From Kryptolebias marmoratus (taxonomy: Eukaryota; Chordata; Actinopteri; Cyprinodontiformes; Rivulidae): 64,000 bases of DNA. Under the pieces are notes generated by a model. It saw only the letters and a program-made list of their open reading frames with translations. It made no database searches and was not told the origin of the DNA. Location: positions 15,511,198-15,575,197 of the forward strand of contig NC_051450.1 in NCBI RefSeq assembly GCF_001649575.2, in the 5' to 3' direction. The translations under genes were made by a program, and so were the position numbers. Shown here piece after piece: positions 1 to 23,281 of the stretch (position 1 is its first letter; each line of letters starts with the position of its first letter).

Positions 1-864
1 AATAAGGCTAGAAAGGAGGCAAATGAGGATTATGTGGCTCAAAAGGTAAAGACAATCCTTTTTATAAGCTGCTTCTAAATAAACAAACCCATTTCTACAG
101 TGATCAGAGTACAGCTTTACATAAAATCAATAATCAGAAAATCAGACTCACAATCATTTAGCTCAGTTTCTGTTTGTGTGTGGACAGCTGTGAATGTTTG
201 TCAAAGAAATACTGTTTCCAAAACCAGGATTATATGTTTGTTTGCAAAAGTTTAGGTGAAAAACTTCACTTTCTTTGTCTTCAATGCAAGATACGCATGA
301 AATAGAAATTATTAACTATCCCACCCTTGCAGATCTCAAGTTTCCGGATCTCATTGGGTTGTCTAAGACACTCATTTTGCACCTACAGATTTTTCACATT
401 TGTTTAGTCAGGAAACTTCAGGGCTACTAAAGAAATCTAAGATTTTACATGTGCGTGCTTTGCATCACTGCCCTGCGGCATTTACTGAAAGCAGGGCATT
501 TGCATTTAAAATAAATTCATTTGTTTGTTTTCTTTTTTAATTTACTGCTTTGCTTTTTTGATTAAAACAACTAAGGTTGTAGATGTTCTTCCTTGGCTTG
601 CCAAGCATAAATAAATAATTTAAAACTCTATGGTTGACATGTATTAAAACATTGTGGCAAAAAGCAATAAAAGCTACTAGAAAAAAACCCAACCTGTAGG
701 CTAGATTTAGTTTATTTACAGTTATGCACACGTCCTGAAGAGGACACTTAATGACATAAGAGTGACAGAAAATATGGAAAAATATTTATGCGTTTTGAGA
801 AAACTCTCACAGAGTTTCTCAGAACAATTACTTATTTGTTTTAATTGGTTATTTTTCTCTCCAG

Positions 865-11893
<11,029 letters not shown>

Positions 11894-12747
11894 CTGTTCA
11901 GTGAGAAAGTGAGTATTTCAATCATATGGTGGCTTTCACTTGCATTTCCTGGAATGACATGTTTTTAAATGGTGTCCTGTTTGTATCCTCAGCTGATGAG
12001 CTGGTGACAGTGACAACACAGAACATAATTATGAAGCTGTGTTTGAGGCACCGTGATGTCAACACCTTTACGGACAGACAATAACAACAATTTACTAACA
12101 ATTTCCAGTTAACAATTTTAGACGACATGTTTTCAGCGCATGTAGTCAGTTTTATTCCGTTTGATTCTTTCACTGGTGTGAAATTCATATAAGGACTATG
12201 TATGATGCTTTTTATGTAATTTGAAATTTAAAACAAATCTTTGAATCTTTTTTTTATTCGGAACAGAGAATATGAAATATATATTCGTGCAGTAATATAA
12301 AACAAATCCCATTGATGATTGTCTGTTGGTTTATTTTTCCATAATGTTAAAAAATTGTAAAATGCAAAGGCGAAATCAATCAGGATGCAATTCTGTGAAC
12401 CACTGATGTTTTTTTCTTTGTTCCATTTTGTAAATCTTTAGTGATAACAGTAAACATTGTAAACAACTTAAAAATCATTATCAGGTTTGTACAATGAGCT
12501 TAAAAGAACCATATAAAAACAGTCTCACCAATTACTATTTGTTTCACTGCAAAGGCTCTTAAATGATGTCTTAACCTGTTGTGTTTATGGAGTATTGATT
12601 CTTTTAGAACATCTGTCATACTGTTTAAACCATATGTGTTATTTTGCTCTCAGTGCCTTCAGGTTTATTGTTTTCAGTATCTTAAACCATGACTCAGCAG
12701 TTGTTTTTATCAGTCACTGCCATGTAAGGCTGGTGTTCATGTAACAA
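11894..12747. other. xirp1 3' untranslated and intergenic region
   Basis: AT-rich sequence after the xirp1 stop. No gene is seen. I found no clear AATAAA signal close to the stop, so the 3' end is not placed. Confidence 0.5.
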
Positions 12748-13017
12748 CATGGAAAGAGTGACCAGGTTTTTAACACTGGGGATAACGAGGTGAGTGGGAA
12801 CAGGTGGAATGATTACGGAGTCAGGACAGGTGTAGATGGGCGTGGCTGACAGGCAAGTGAGTGATTGGGGAAGAGTGAAACGAAACCATGAACATGAGAC
12901 AAAAACAAAAGGCACATACAACTAAATAACAGAATAGAAACAAAACAAAAACACAAACCAAAGAACTAAATAAAAATAAAACATAAACAAAACCCAGAAA
13001 AAAGCCAAATCACCACA
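12748..13017 (-). mobile_element. 5'-truncated solo LTR, same family as 63039-63564 and 40607-41067
   Basis: From atggaaagagtgacc to aatcaccaca it matches the right-hand 270 bases of the element at 63,039-63,564 almost exactly, in the same orientation. The element's CA end is kept and its other end is lost. It lies about 480 bases upstream of transporter copy A. Confidence 0.6.
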
Positions 13018-13388
13018 TTTAAGATTGTTGTGTTCATTGCTGTGTGTTTTTATGAGTCTCAGTCCCTCAGGAGGATGTAGAGTTTTTGACTGTACGTGTT
13101 TTTGGCCACTCCCAGGAGAGCAGCTGGTTGGGAAATCAAAACTGAGGATACACCGAACTCACACTCAGAAATATAAGACTGCTGTCATAACAATGTTTGT
13201 TTATTTATGTCGAAATGTTAACTTTAAAGTTGTCATGAAGGCAGGTGACATTAGAATGTTTATTTTTAATCTGAATTTACAGAACAACAACAGCAACAAC
13301 TTGTTGTGTTGATTAAAAAGAAATCACAATGTTTAATGTTATGCCCTGTTAGCATATTGAGAGGTCATAAACTGACAGTGATTGCCAG

Positions 13389-13401
13389 TTTAAACATTAA
13401 C
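13389..13401 (+). promoter_or_regulatory. HNF1-like motif upstream of SLC22 copy A
   Basis: TTTAAACATTAAC matches GTTAATNATTAAC at 10-11 of 13 positions, about 95 bases before the copy A ATG. HNF1 factors control many renal and intestinal SLC22 genes. It is a motif match only, supported by similar sites at a comparable distance in copies C, D and E. Confidence 0.35.
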
Positions 13402-13496
13402 TTGGTGGATGGCAGTGACTGTAAAAGGGTAAACTTCACTTATAACTAAATCTGTCTCTGTTCCGTCTTACACTCGAAGGATATTAAGTTCCCAAA

Positions 13497-16400
13497 ATGA
13501 GCAACTTTGGGCAGATCCTGAAGGAGATTGGAGAATTTGGTTTATTTCAGAAGCGCTTGGTGGCTGCCTTGTGCATTCCGAGTTTATTTGTTGCTTTTGA
13601 CGTGATCGGACAGGTGTTTACGGGCATCAGCTTCCCTCACCACTGTAACACAGACTGGATCCTGGAGCGTGGTCCCAACCTGACGGATGAATACAAAAGA
13701 AACCTCACTATTCCAGTGAATAGCGAGGGAATGTTTGAAAACTGTAAAATGTTCACGCCAGTAAGTTGGGATCTGGAAACTATAGAAAAGTATGGAATTA
13801 ATTCAACAACAGGATGCACAAATGGATCGGATTTTGAATCACCTAAAGGGGCCTCCAGCCTTGTGACAGAGGTAAGTTACTTTATTTATTTACAGCTGAA
13901 GAACAGAAAAAATAAATCCTCTAATGTGGATGACGAAGCTCTTTTTAGTGCATAACCTTTGAGATCAAATAGATTATGTTAGAAAAAGTCTGCAAATTTT
14001 CCATTTGATTTAGTAGCCAAGTTAGTGAAGCTGTTTGGTCATTATTCATAAAGTTTATGTAGACTTTAAAACATTGTGTGGCTTTATAAAAAGGCAGCAC
14101 AACCATTGTAGCAGAGAGACCGGTTAAAGGGCCCTAAAGCTCTACTTTTCACTTGGATTTGATTGACCTCATAAGCTGAAAACCAAACAAAAAGTCACAA
14201 TTATTTCATGCTGAAATGGTCATTGAAATATAATGTATTTTAATTGGACAAAAAAGTACAAAACATAATTTAAAAGTTAAAGAATAAAGAAATAGTGTTA
14301 TATGTTTCATCTTGTTGTCTTAAATCATTATTAATTCTGAGCTTTCAGTAAAAGGTACTGTAGGCTGAGATAGTATAAAGCTTCTATAATTTAAGATGTT
14401 AACAACTATGGTAAAAAATTTAATCAGGTGGACAAAAATATATTTGCAAACTTCTTAGAGACATAAGATTTGAAATGTTATATGTCTAAAGAAAGTAAAG
14501 ACAAGCATTAAGGAGTTTAGGGGATTCTTTCTGAAATGATAAAGGGTATACAATTTAAAACCCTAAAAGTGCAGCCATTGATCTTTAAAAGTTAATCAGT
14601 TACTTTTCTTTACGTTCACTTATGTTCATCAAACACGTGTTAGAAAATGTACACAGGGTCAAAATACCAGATAAGGTTGGGATTGGCTCATAGTGAGAAA
14701 AAAAATGAAAATAAAAATCTAATAATCCCACTTAGATCCATCAAATCCAACATTTAAAAGCTTGTCAACTAACCAGGTATTAGGTCCATCAATCAGTTCA
14801 GAGAAGTAACAGATGTCAAAGTTAACATTGTGAGACATTGAAAATGCAAAGATTAAAGTTTTGTCCGTGAAACCACTTTAAGACTTCAAGTAAGAGCAGA
14901 ACAAAAGGCATTTCCTAAAGAAAAGAAGCAAGAAAGCACAGTAGGAGCAAATCAAAAAGCACAAAATGCTAAAAATAAAACTACTTTTTTTTTTTTGGTC
15001 ATTAATAAAAATGCTGCATGTGGTGCAAACCCAACAGCTCCCGTCGTTCTCATCATCCTCACACGGAAGCATGGTAGTGGCAGCATCACAATCTGGAAAT
15101 CTTTTCAGAAAATTGTCATCCTTGTGGTAAATAAAACATTTACAAGTTTTTAAAACACTAAAAACAATAAAAGATATAAAGAACAGAACTAAAGGGACAT
15201 CTTTATTACTTTTAAACATTGGAGTAGCATACAGTGCATGAGCTGTTTTTTTAATTGTTGTTGTTTAGTTACAAGAATGATTTCCCTTCTCTGTATCAAA
15301 GGTTTTATCTTCTGATCCTTTGCAGTAAACTTTGTTGTTTTAGATTTTTAGGATGTTCTTCTTTCCAATAAAATCTTGATTAAATATGCCATTTTAATCC
15401 CAAATTTCCATACTAGAAATAAAAAAACCATTAAAATGTCAAGTTAGGTGGAGATAAACATTTAATTCTGCTGGGTTTTCTTTAATCTTCCTTTATGTTT
15501 TGTCTACTTCATTGTCAGTTCAACCTGGTGTGTGACAGCAGCAGTTTGATAGAAGCGTCGCAGTCTATCTACATGGCCGGTCTTCTGGTTGGAGCATTTG
15601 TCTCAGGGCAGATGGCTGACAGGTACCCACCACCGATTTAACGGCTGAGAGACCATTTACTTGCAAATCGAGTTTTTTTTATTTTCTTTTATAGATCAGT
15701 GCCGCCTTGAACTATAAAAGGAACCTAAATGTATTTGTGTAACCGTTCTGCCTTCCTGTTTGTAGGTTTGGTCGACGATTCGTGATTCTGCTCTCACACC
15801 TCCTGCTGTTCTTGTTCGGGGTGGGTGCTGCCTTCTCACCCAACATCTATGTTTACATCGTCCTCAAGTTTGGTTGTGGGATCTCAATTTCTGGAATCCT
15901 TGTCAATGCCTTTGTCATTGGTAGGTATGACGTACACAGCTGAAATCTTTGCTCAAATCTACCACAGGATCACTTCGAGTAATAATGAGCAGCATAAATT
16001 CACAGCATGCTACTCAAAGTTTTACAAACAACAGAAAGTATTAAATCTTTAAATGTGCACACAATCAAAACTCACCTTTATTATCTGCAACATTGTTTTG
16101 AAGGTGGAGAATGGAGCGACTCTTCCAAGTTTGCCCTCTGCACCATTATCTCCCACACTTTTTTTCCTCTGGGACTGATGATATTATCTGGAGTTGCATA
16201 TTTGATCCGTAACTGGAGGATCCTGCAGCTGGTGCTCTTCTGCCCTCTTATCATTGTCCTGGGAATCTTCTACTGGTCAGCGCCCACTCTGACAAACATT
16301 AATATAAGAATCACACATTATTAAAAAAAAGAATGATAACACATACATCACAGTTTGAGATTCTAGGGTTATATGTCAACTAGGATTCTCCCAGAGTCAG

Positions 16401-18621
16401 CTCGCTGGCTCATAACTCAGGGAAGGAAGGAGGAGGCCATTAAAGCTATACGGAGAGCAGCTAAAGTAAACAAGAGAAATGTGCCAGAAGAACTGCTGGA
16501 AAAAGTGAGTCAGATCAAACAAAGTCTGGTAAAATCAAACCCAATAAAATCTTACTGCTTTCTAATGAAATATTCAGCTGGAGGTTGAAGGTGCGACCAA
16601 AAAGAAAACCATGTTGGACATCTTCAGACAATCATATCTGAGAAAACGGGCTCTCATAATGAGCAGCGTCTGGTGAGTATTCTGTTGCCACATTTGCAAC
16701 ATTATCGCGGTTTTATTCAGACCCTGTCTGTCATATTCTGAACATCTTTAAAAACAAAGAGCTTGCACCTCTCATCCACATGTAAACTGAGATTTTGGTG
16801 AGAAAACACAACTTTTAAAACCTCAATTTTTGACATATCTGTTAGACTTCAGATACATACAGTGGCTTTTGTGAAACTATGACGTAGCTGTCTGTTTCTC
16901 ACACACCCATGATCACTTTGTGCCCTAAAAACAAAAACAACAAAGCCATTTTATTATGTCTGTCTCACGGAGAAGAAATTGTAAAGACCATCAAAGAAAA
17001 TATCACGAGCTACAATTATTTTTGAACAAGCTTTAGCCAAGCTAAGAATGTTCTTTCTCTGTGTTTGAATATGTTGCCAATATGGCATGGATTGGGCACT
17101 TTTATCAGTGTTTTTGTTGGAACCCTTGGACGGAGATTTTTTTTGAAAAAGTAGAAAAAATATATCTATAGTAGTGTAGATGAGGCTTTAAATCAGTGGT
17201 CTCCAATCCTGGTCCTGGAGGGCCACCATCCTGCATGTTTTCCTTGTTTCCCTGCTCCGACACACCTGATTCAGTGGTTAAATTACCTCTTCATGTTCTG
17301 CAGAAGCCTGTTAATCACCCTTTGATTCAAATCAGGTGTGTTGGAGCGGAGAAACAGGAGGACCAGGATTGGAGACCCCTGCTTTAAAGGGAATATTCAG
17401 ATCTTTTGAGATGGGGTTTTGTGAAAAGGTTTGGAGCAGTTAATATCTTCCCTGTTATAGATGGCTGTTTGAGCAAGTTCGGTTTAGATAAACAGAAATT
17501 AAAGACCCGATTGACAAATTAGTCTGAGTGCAATTAAGACCAGAGTGGATTGCTGCCCTTTTTAAACAACATAATTGAAGTTAATTGTTCTAGGCTAAAG
17601 CCATCTATGGCCAGTAAGATAATAATTATTCATAACATTTCGACTGAACCTTTCTTCAAAGATCTAAAATTGTGATTTAAGTGATCGTAACTCTCATTTT
17701 TAACAGGTTTGCAACAAGTTTGATGTACTATGGTCTCAGCCTCAATGTTGGCAACTTTGGTCTGGATATTTACCTCACACAGTTCATCTTTGCCTTAGTG
17801 GAATTCCCTGCACGTTTGGGCATTTTGCCTCTCCTCCAGCACTTTGGGAGAAAATCATGTCAAGCGGCAGTGCTGTTGTTTGGAGGTTTGTCCTGTCTTG
17901 GGATTCTTCCTGTACCAAAAGGTAATTTAATGTTTGTCATCTACCATAAAAATGTTCTTTTTAAAACAATAAACAGACCTTTTACCATAAAATTAATAGA
18001 TCACAAGGAAAGGTCTCAAAAAGTCTAAAATAATGACCTTTTTTGTAAAACTGATAAACATTTCTTTGCTTGTCAGATCTTCCCATCGTGATAACAGTCA
18101 TAGCTGTTCTGGGTAAATTTGCTGCCACTGCCAGTTTTGCCACAGTTTATGTTTACACTGCAGAATTATACCCCACCATCCTGAGGTAAGATCCAAATGT
18201 CCAAAAAAAAAAAACTTTGGATCAATTTATTCTTAAGGTATTAAGAAATAATGTACCTTTCTGTCCTGTCAGACAGAATGGTATAGGTCTGAACTCTGTG
18301 TGCGCTCGCGTGGCGGGAATCCTGGCTCCTCTGATCCGGCTCCTGGTGGTCTACCATTACACCATCCCCATGCTGATATATGGCATCATCCCCATTGTGG
18401 CTGGGGGTCTTTGTGTACTGCTGCCCGAAACCCGCAATGCTGAACTTCAGGACCACGCCGAAATCCCGTGAGTGTTCAAATTACTTTACAACAGAGAGCT
18501 TGTTTAACTTATAAGGTAATCAAGCAAAAATACTTATATCCAAATTGTTTATAATTTCAGAAAACCCATCGATGGATCCTTTCCTCCAGAAGACAAAGCG
18601 GAAAAGAGCACAAAAATGTGA
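13497..18621 (+). CDS. slc22a13-like: SLC22 organic ion transporter, copy A (SLC22A13/OAT10-like)
   Basis: Major-facilitator plasma-membrane transporter with 12 predicted membrane segments; SLC22A13 exchanges urate, nicotinate and other organic anions in kidney and gut. Ten exons: 13497-13871, 15519-15622, 15766-15920, 16104-16275, 16384-16504, 16578-16672, 17707-17921, 18077-18185, 18273-18467, 18561-18621 (TGA); 533 residues, the usual SLC22 length. Exon 1 carries TM1 and the large extracellular loop with Cys and N-glycosylation sites (NLT, NST, NGS), closing on [10 protein letters not shown]. Exons 2-3 encode the ADRFGRR signature between TM2 and TM3. Exon 5 begins [41 protein letters not shown] and LLPET place it nearest SLC22A13/A14. 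The exon 4 acceptor (tttgaag, 16103) is weak but is supported by the paralogues. Copy A is the most diverged member; no broken codons were seen. Confidence 0.88.
17194..17381. mobile_element. hAT-type MITE (188 bp) in intron 6 of copy A
   Basis: Inverted ends cagtggtctccaatcctgg and ccaggattggagacccctg. Flanks ctttaaat (17186-17193) and ctttaaag (17382-17389) agree at 7 of 8, fitting a hAT target duplication. The interior is palindromic (cacacctgatt against aatcaggtgtg). Non-coding. Confidence 0.75.
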
Positions 18622-19107
18622 TTTTTACAGTTACTGCATTTTTCATAAACATTCTGTTTTCTCTTGACTGATATTGAGGTCATTTTGTATGTAGTTATAT
18701 ATAAAGTTTATCAGCTGAATTATGTGTCGATCATTATTGTTTGTTGTTGCAATTTGTATATTTGTCATCACTCCTATGAAAGCTGTGATATACACTGTCT
18801 AATAATAGAAGTATATGCCGTTATGATTTGGGGTTGCACATTTTCTTTGTCACTTTTGGCACATAAAAAATATTGCATAAACATCAAGAATTAATAAGTG
18901 AAAAAGTGATTTTTTTGTGATGGACTTTGTTACACCTTTAAACCAAAACAAAATACTTCTTTGTGTACATTTTCTTTCATGTTTGTATGATTAAAAAAAT
19001 AATTGCAAATAGTTTTTGTTATGTAAAATGACAAGTCTATGTTGTTTATAGCAGCTTAGGTGTTCAGAGAGATGATAAAGGTTGCAACTACATAAAGTAA
19101 AATTATT
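18622..19107. other. 3' region of copy A up to the Gypsy insertion
   Basis: AT-rich non-coding sequence after the TGA of copy A, presumably 3' UTR and spacer. No further gene is seen. It ends at the GAAAT target duplication of the retrotransposon. Confidence 0.5.
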
Positions 19108-19112
19108 GAAAT

Positions 19113-19880
19113 TGTCATATTGGGGTCTATATTTCTAGTCCACATGCAGAACACGAATCAGGAGAGCAATAAAAGATATGAATGAGTTTATTTGAACAGC
19201 TCTAGAGAATGGAGCGGAAATGGCGGGTCTGGTCCAGGGGGGAAGGACTCTCGGAGTTTCAGCACGCTACGAAGGACAGCAAGATGATGGTGAGTTCACA
19301 GCGTGTGGGAAATCGAATTGCTGGCGGAGAATTGGAACAATCTTACTTGTGAGCAGGCGTTTGTTGTATTAGGAGGGTAACTGCAGGGTTCGGGGTCCTA
19401 GTTCCTTGTGGTCCTGGGGGGAACTGCGCTTAGTCACAGAAATCCAGACGGTAGCGAAGGAGGGCGTCGGGGACGGACAGGTAGATTCAGGCCGAACGGA
19501 GACAGAGGAGCGGGTCGACTGCCAGTGGAGAGATCCTTGCGATCAACAGAGGAGGTGAGTCGGGAGAGTCCAGGACTTCTCAGGGCAAACAACCTGGAAA
19601 CAGGAAACAACGAAGAGAATCACTACTAATTCGGTCAACGAGAAGAAATAGAGACTAGCTCTAGGGGCTCAGAGGTACCGTGGCTGGCTAACACTCAGGC
19701 ATCAGAGTGGTGGCAGTCAGCTCCTCTTGTACACCTTGCCTGACGAGTAGATTGATCTCAGGTGTGCAGGATGACGACACACCACTCCAGAGAGGTGAGT
19801 TTGGTGCTATCTGGTGGCGAGATGGTGAGTAGCAGAACCTAGACTCTCACAAGGAAAACAAGGAACCCTGGAACACAACA
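19113..19880 (-). repeat. 3' LTR of the Gypsy chromovirus
   Basis: 768 bp, TG...CA on the plus strand, essentially identical to the copy at 24178-24945. Being the left one, it is the 3' LTR in element orientation. The 11-mer complementary to the primer-binding site lies at 19690-19700. Confidence 0.93.
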
Positions 19881-19891
19881 GTACCCCCCCC

Positions 19892-22800
19892 TCAACGGTC
19901 GCCACCTGGCGGCCGAGACGAGCAAGATGGGAGCGACGAGTGATAATCTGTAATGAGGGAAGGATCTAAAATAAAAGAACCCGGGACCCAGGAGCGATCC
20001 TCCGGACCGTAGCCCTCCCAATCGACGAGGTACTGCCAACCACGACCTCGCCGACGGGAGTCCACGATCCGGCGGACGGAGTAGGCCGGATGACCATCAA
20101 TTTCTCGGGGGGGAGGAGGGGGCTCGGAAGGAGGGCAGAGCATGCTGGTCTGGACGGGCTTTATCTGAGAAACGTGGAAAGTAGGGTGAACTCGGAGGGA
20201 GGCTGGCAGACGAAGGCGAATAGCGGAGGGATTAATAATGGCTTCAACCTCGAAGGGACCAATAAAACGGGGAGACAATTTCTTGGACATGGCTTTCAAA
20301 GGAATATCTCGGGACGATAACCACACCTTCTGGCCGGGAGTGTAGGTGGGAGCAGGAACCCTTTTACGATCTGCCTGTCGTTTGTTTTGTTCGGCTGTGC
20401 GGTTAAGGTTGTGAATTGTGGCTCTCCAAATGTTCTGGCAACGACGGATATGGTGGCGGACTGAGGTTACAGAGATGTCTTCCTCTTCGGACGAAAGCAA
20501 CGGGGGTTGATAACCTAGGGAGGCTTCGAAAGGGGACAAACCAGTTGCTGCAGAGATGAGGCTGTTATGTGCGTATTCGACCCATGGGAGATACTGGCTC
20601 CAATCTGATGGATTGGAGGAGGTGAAGCAGCGGAGGGTAGTTTCTAAATCCTGATTACGTCTCTCAGTTTGGCCATTAGTCTGTGGATGAAAACCAGAGG
20701 TGAGAGAGACCTTAGCATGAAGTGCAGTACAGAAATTTTTCCACACCTGGGAAATGAATTGTGGTCCACGGTCCGATAAGATCTCCAGTGGTATGCCATG
20801 CAAGCGGAAAACGTGTTTAATAAGTAACTGGGCAGTTTGAAATGCTGTGGGTAGTTTACGGAGGGGAACAAAGTGGCAGGCCTTAGAAAAACGATCTATA
20901 ATGGTTAAGATGGTGGTCATGCCTTTAGAGGGTGGCAATCCTGTGACAAAGTCTATGGAAATATGAGACCATGGGCGTTTGGGGATGGGTAGCGGCTGTA
21001 GGAGACCAGATGGAGGTTGGTGAGATGCCTTATTACGTGAGCAGATGGTGCAGGCTAAGACATACTCTTTAACATCTTTATGGATTGAAGACCACCAGAA
21101 TTTACCGTTTACAAGTGCAATAGTACGGCTGATACCTGGGTGGCCCGAGAATTTGGAGGCGTGAACCCACTGTAAGAAACGGGCTCGGACAGAGGTGGGC
21201 ACATAAATCTTATTAGGTGGGCATGAGTCAGGAGTGGGTTCATAAAGTTGGGCTTGTCTAATAATATCTTCAATCTCCCAGGTAACTGCTGCAACGGTGC
21301 AGCTGGAGGGTAGGATAGTGGCTGGAATCTTTTCAGAATCCCCAGGTGAGTGGAGTCGGGAAAGAGCATCCGGCTTGATGTTGCGTGACCCTGGACGGTA
21401 GGAAATGGAGAGGTTAAATCTGGAGAAAAATAGTGACCAACGAGATTGACGGGGGTTAAGCCTCTTAGCTGATTGCAGGTATGAGAGGTTTTTATGATCG
21501 GTCCAGACCAGCACCGGATGCTCCGCTCCCTCTAGCCAATGCCGCCACTCCTCCAGAGCCAACTTGATGGCCAACAGCTCCCGATCCCCTACATCATAGT
21601 TACGTTCAGGAGGGGATAACCTGCGGGAAAAGAAAGCACAGGGATGAGTTTTGTTGTCTTGGGAAGAGATCTGGGAAAGCACGGCTCCAACTCCTGTATC
21701 TGAGGCATCAACCTCAACAATGAACTGTTTGGAAGGGTCTGGCTGAATGAGTATGGGTGCATTAGCAAAAAGGTTCTTGAGTTGAGTAAAGGCAGCTTCT
21801 GCCTCTGGGGTCCAACTGAAGGGAATCTTGGTAGAGGTGAGGGCAGTTAGCGGTAGGGCGGTTTGACTGTAATTACGAATGAATCGGCGGTAGAAGTTGG
21901 CAAAACCCAGGAAGCGCTGGAGCTGTTTACGGGTTTGGGGGGTCGGCCATTCCAATACCGCTCGAATCTTCTCCTCTGTGGGTCTTACCCGTCCACCCCC
22001 AAGTATGAATCCAAGAAATGACACTGATGATTGGTGAAACTCACATTTCTCAGCTTTGACGTACAATTTGTTCTCCAAAAGACGTTGTAGGACCTGGCGA
22101 ACATGATGCTTGTGTTCCTCTAGAGTCTTGGAGTAAATCAAAATATCATCCAGGTAAACAAATACAAACACATTTAGAAAATCCCTCAACACGTCGTTTA
22201 CGAGGGCCTGGAAAAAGGCTGGTGCATTGGACAATCCAAACGGCATCACCAGGTATTCAAAGTGACCTATTGGTGTCTTAAATGCAGTCTTCCACTCATC
22301 TCCCTTTCTTATACGGAGTAAATGATAAGCATTTCTCAAGTCAAGTTTTGAAAAAACTGTTGCACCATGAACAGGTTCAAAAGCAGAGGATAACAGAGGC
22401 AGGGGGTACTTATTCTTAACGGTTATGTTATTTAACCCTCTGTAATCGATGCAGGGTCTTAGTGAACCATCCTTTTTACCAACAAAAAAAAACCCTGCTC
22501 CCAGAGGAGAGGAGGATGGGCGAATTATGCCGGCTGCCAGAGATTCCTTAATATATTTCTCCATGGTTTCTCTCTCTGGTCGAGAAATGTTATAAAGACG
22601 GCTTGTGGGTAGAGGCGCACCAGGTAGGAGATCTATGGCACAATCGTATGGTCGATGTGGAGGTAATGAAAGAGCCTTGGACTTACTGAATACTGGAGCT
22701 AGGTCATGATAGTCAGGTGGAATGATCGATAGGTCGGGTGGATCTGCCTCCTGCGGTTCTGCCGATGGCGGACCTGGGGGAACGGCTGAGTGGAGACAAG

Positions 22801-23281
22801 ACAAATGACAGGAGGTGGACCAGGATTCGACAAGTCTATCAGCCCAGTTGATGTGGGGATTATGTTCCTGGAGCCATTTAAAACCGAGGATGATGGGAGA
22901 GTTGGCCATGGGAAAAACAAAAAAGGAGGTGAGTTCACTATGATTTCCAGAAATGATTAGGTGTAATGGTCTGGTCTGATGAGTTATTTGGGGTAAGGTG
23001 TTTCCATCAATGGCAGTGACTCGAAGAGGGATTGAGAGTGGCTCGGTTTCAATAGACATTTGCTGAACTAACATACTATCTATCAGATTTTGTTCACAAC
23101 CTGAGTCAACCAGAGCAGACAATGAGAATGACTGATTTTTACAGATCAAGGTAGCAGGTAGTGACAGGCGAGGATAATCTTTTCTCTGTAGGTGGTCCGC
23201 CAGCTCCCTCACTTCTACTGGCGGACCCGGGAGTTTAAACGGACTGGGCATTGGGCGAGGAAATGTCCTGGGGAGCCGCAA
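19892..23281 (-). CDS. pol: Pol polyprotein of the Gypsy chromovirus
   Basis: Open for 1,129 codons, in the -1 frame relative to gag, overlapping it by 67 bases. Residues as numbered in the open frame: aspartic protease LVDSG at about 57-61 (followed by Cys rather than the common Ala/Thr); reverse transcriptase to about 400 with YLDD at 376-379; RNase H with EVDAS near 523-527; integrase zinc finger H707/H714/C744/C747; integrase catalytic D777, D837, E873; C-terminal chromodomain about 1064-1115 ([10 protein letters not shown] ... YLVDWEGYG). It is probably made only as a Gag-Pol fusion by frameshifting at 23233-23239, so the first ATG of the open frame need not be used. The stop TGA at 19892-19894 overlaps the polypurine tract. 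No disabling change seen. Confidence 0.93.
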   Translation of the reverse strand: MRLPRTFPRPMPSPFKLPGPPVEVRELADHLQRKDYPRLSLPATLICKNQSFSLSALVDSGCEQNLIDSMLVQQMSIETEPLSIPLRVTAIDGNTLPQITHQTRPLHLIISGNHSELTSFFVFPMANSPIILGFKWLQEHNPHINWADRLVESWSTSCHLSCLHSAVPPGPPSAEPQEADPPDLSIIPPDYHDLAPVFSKSKALSLPPHRPYDCAIDLLPGAPLPTSRLYNISRPERETMEKYIKESLAAGIIRPSSSPLGAGFFFVGKKDGSLRPCIDYRGLNNITVKNKYPLPLLSSAFEPVHGATVFSKLDLRNAYHLLRIRKGDEWKTAFKTPIGHFEYLVMPFGLSNAPAFFQALVNDVLRDFLNVFVFVYLDDILIYSKTLEEHKHHVRQVLQRLLENKLYVKAEKCEFHQSSVSFLGFILGGGRVRPTEEKIRAVLEWPTPQTRKQLQRFLGFANFYRRFIRNYSQTALPLTALTSTKIPFSWTPEAEAAFTQLKNLFANAPILIQPDPSKQFIVEVDASDTGVGAVLSQISSQDNKTHPCAFFSRRLSPPERNYDVGDRELLAIKLALEEWRHWLEGAEHPVLVWTDHKNLSYLQSAKRLNPRQSRWSLFFSRFNLSISYRPGSRNIKPDALSRLHSPGDSEKIPATILPSSCTVAAVTWEIEDIIRQAQLYEPTPDSCPPNKIYVPTSVRARFLQWVHASKFSGHPGISRTIALVNGKFWWSSIHKDVKEYVLACTICSRNKASHQPPSGLLQPLPIPKRPWSHISIDFVTGLPPSKGMTTILTIIDRFSKACHFVPLRKLPTAFQTAQLLIKHVFRLHGIPLEILSDRGPQFISQVWKNFCTALHAKVSLTSGFHPQTNGQTERRNQDLETTLRCFTSSNPSDWSQYLPWVEYAHNSLISAATGLSPFEASLGYQPPLLSSEEEDISVTSVRHHIRRCQNIWRATIHNLNRTAEQNKRQADRKRVPAPTYTPGQKVWLSSRDIPLKAMSKKLSPRFIGPFEVEAIINPSAIRLRLPASLRVHPTFHVSQIKPVQTSMLCPPSEPPPPPREIDGHPAYSVRRIVDSRRRGRGWQYLVDWEGYGPEDRSWVPGSFILDPSLITDYHSSLPSCSSRPPGGDR
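23194..23239 (-). promoter_or_regulatory. programmed -1 ribosomal frameshift signal between gag and pol
   Basis: On the minus strand the slippery heptamer TTTAAAC (plus 23239-23233) is read in the gag frame as cgT TTA AAC, exactly X XXY YYZ. A 5-nt spacer (TCCCG) follows, then a perfect 10-bp stem GGTCCGCCAG / CTGGCGGACC (plus 23227-23218 and 23203-23194) with a 14-nt loop that starts with the gag TAG. A -1 slip enters the pol frame. PEG10, a sushi-derived host gene, keeps an equivalent signal. Confidence 0.9.

Noticed and set aside
14878..15219. 113-codon minus-strand open frame in intron 1 of copy A
   Set aside because: Low-complexity hydrophobic product, no family resemblance, no splice or promoter context.
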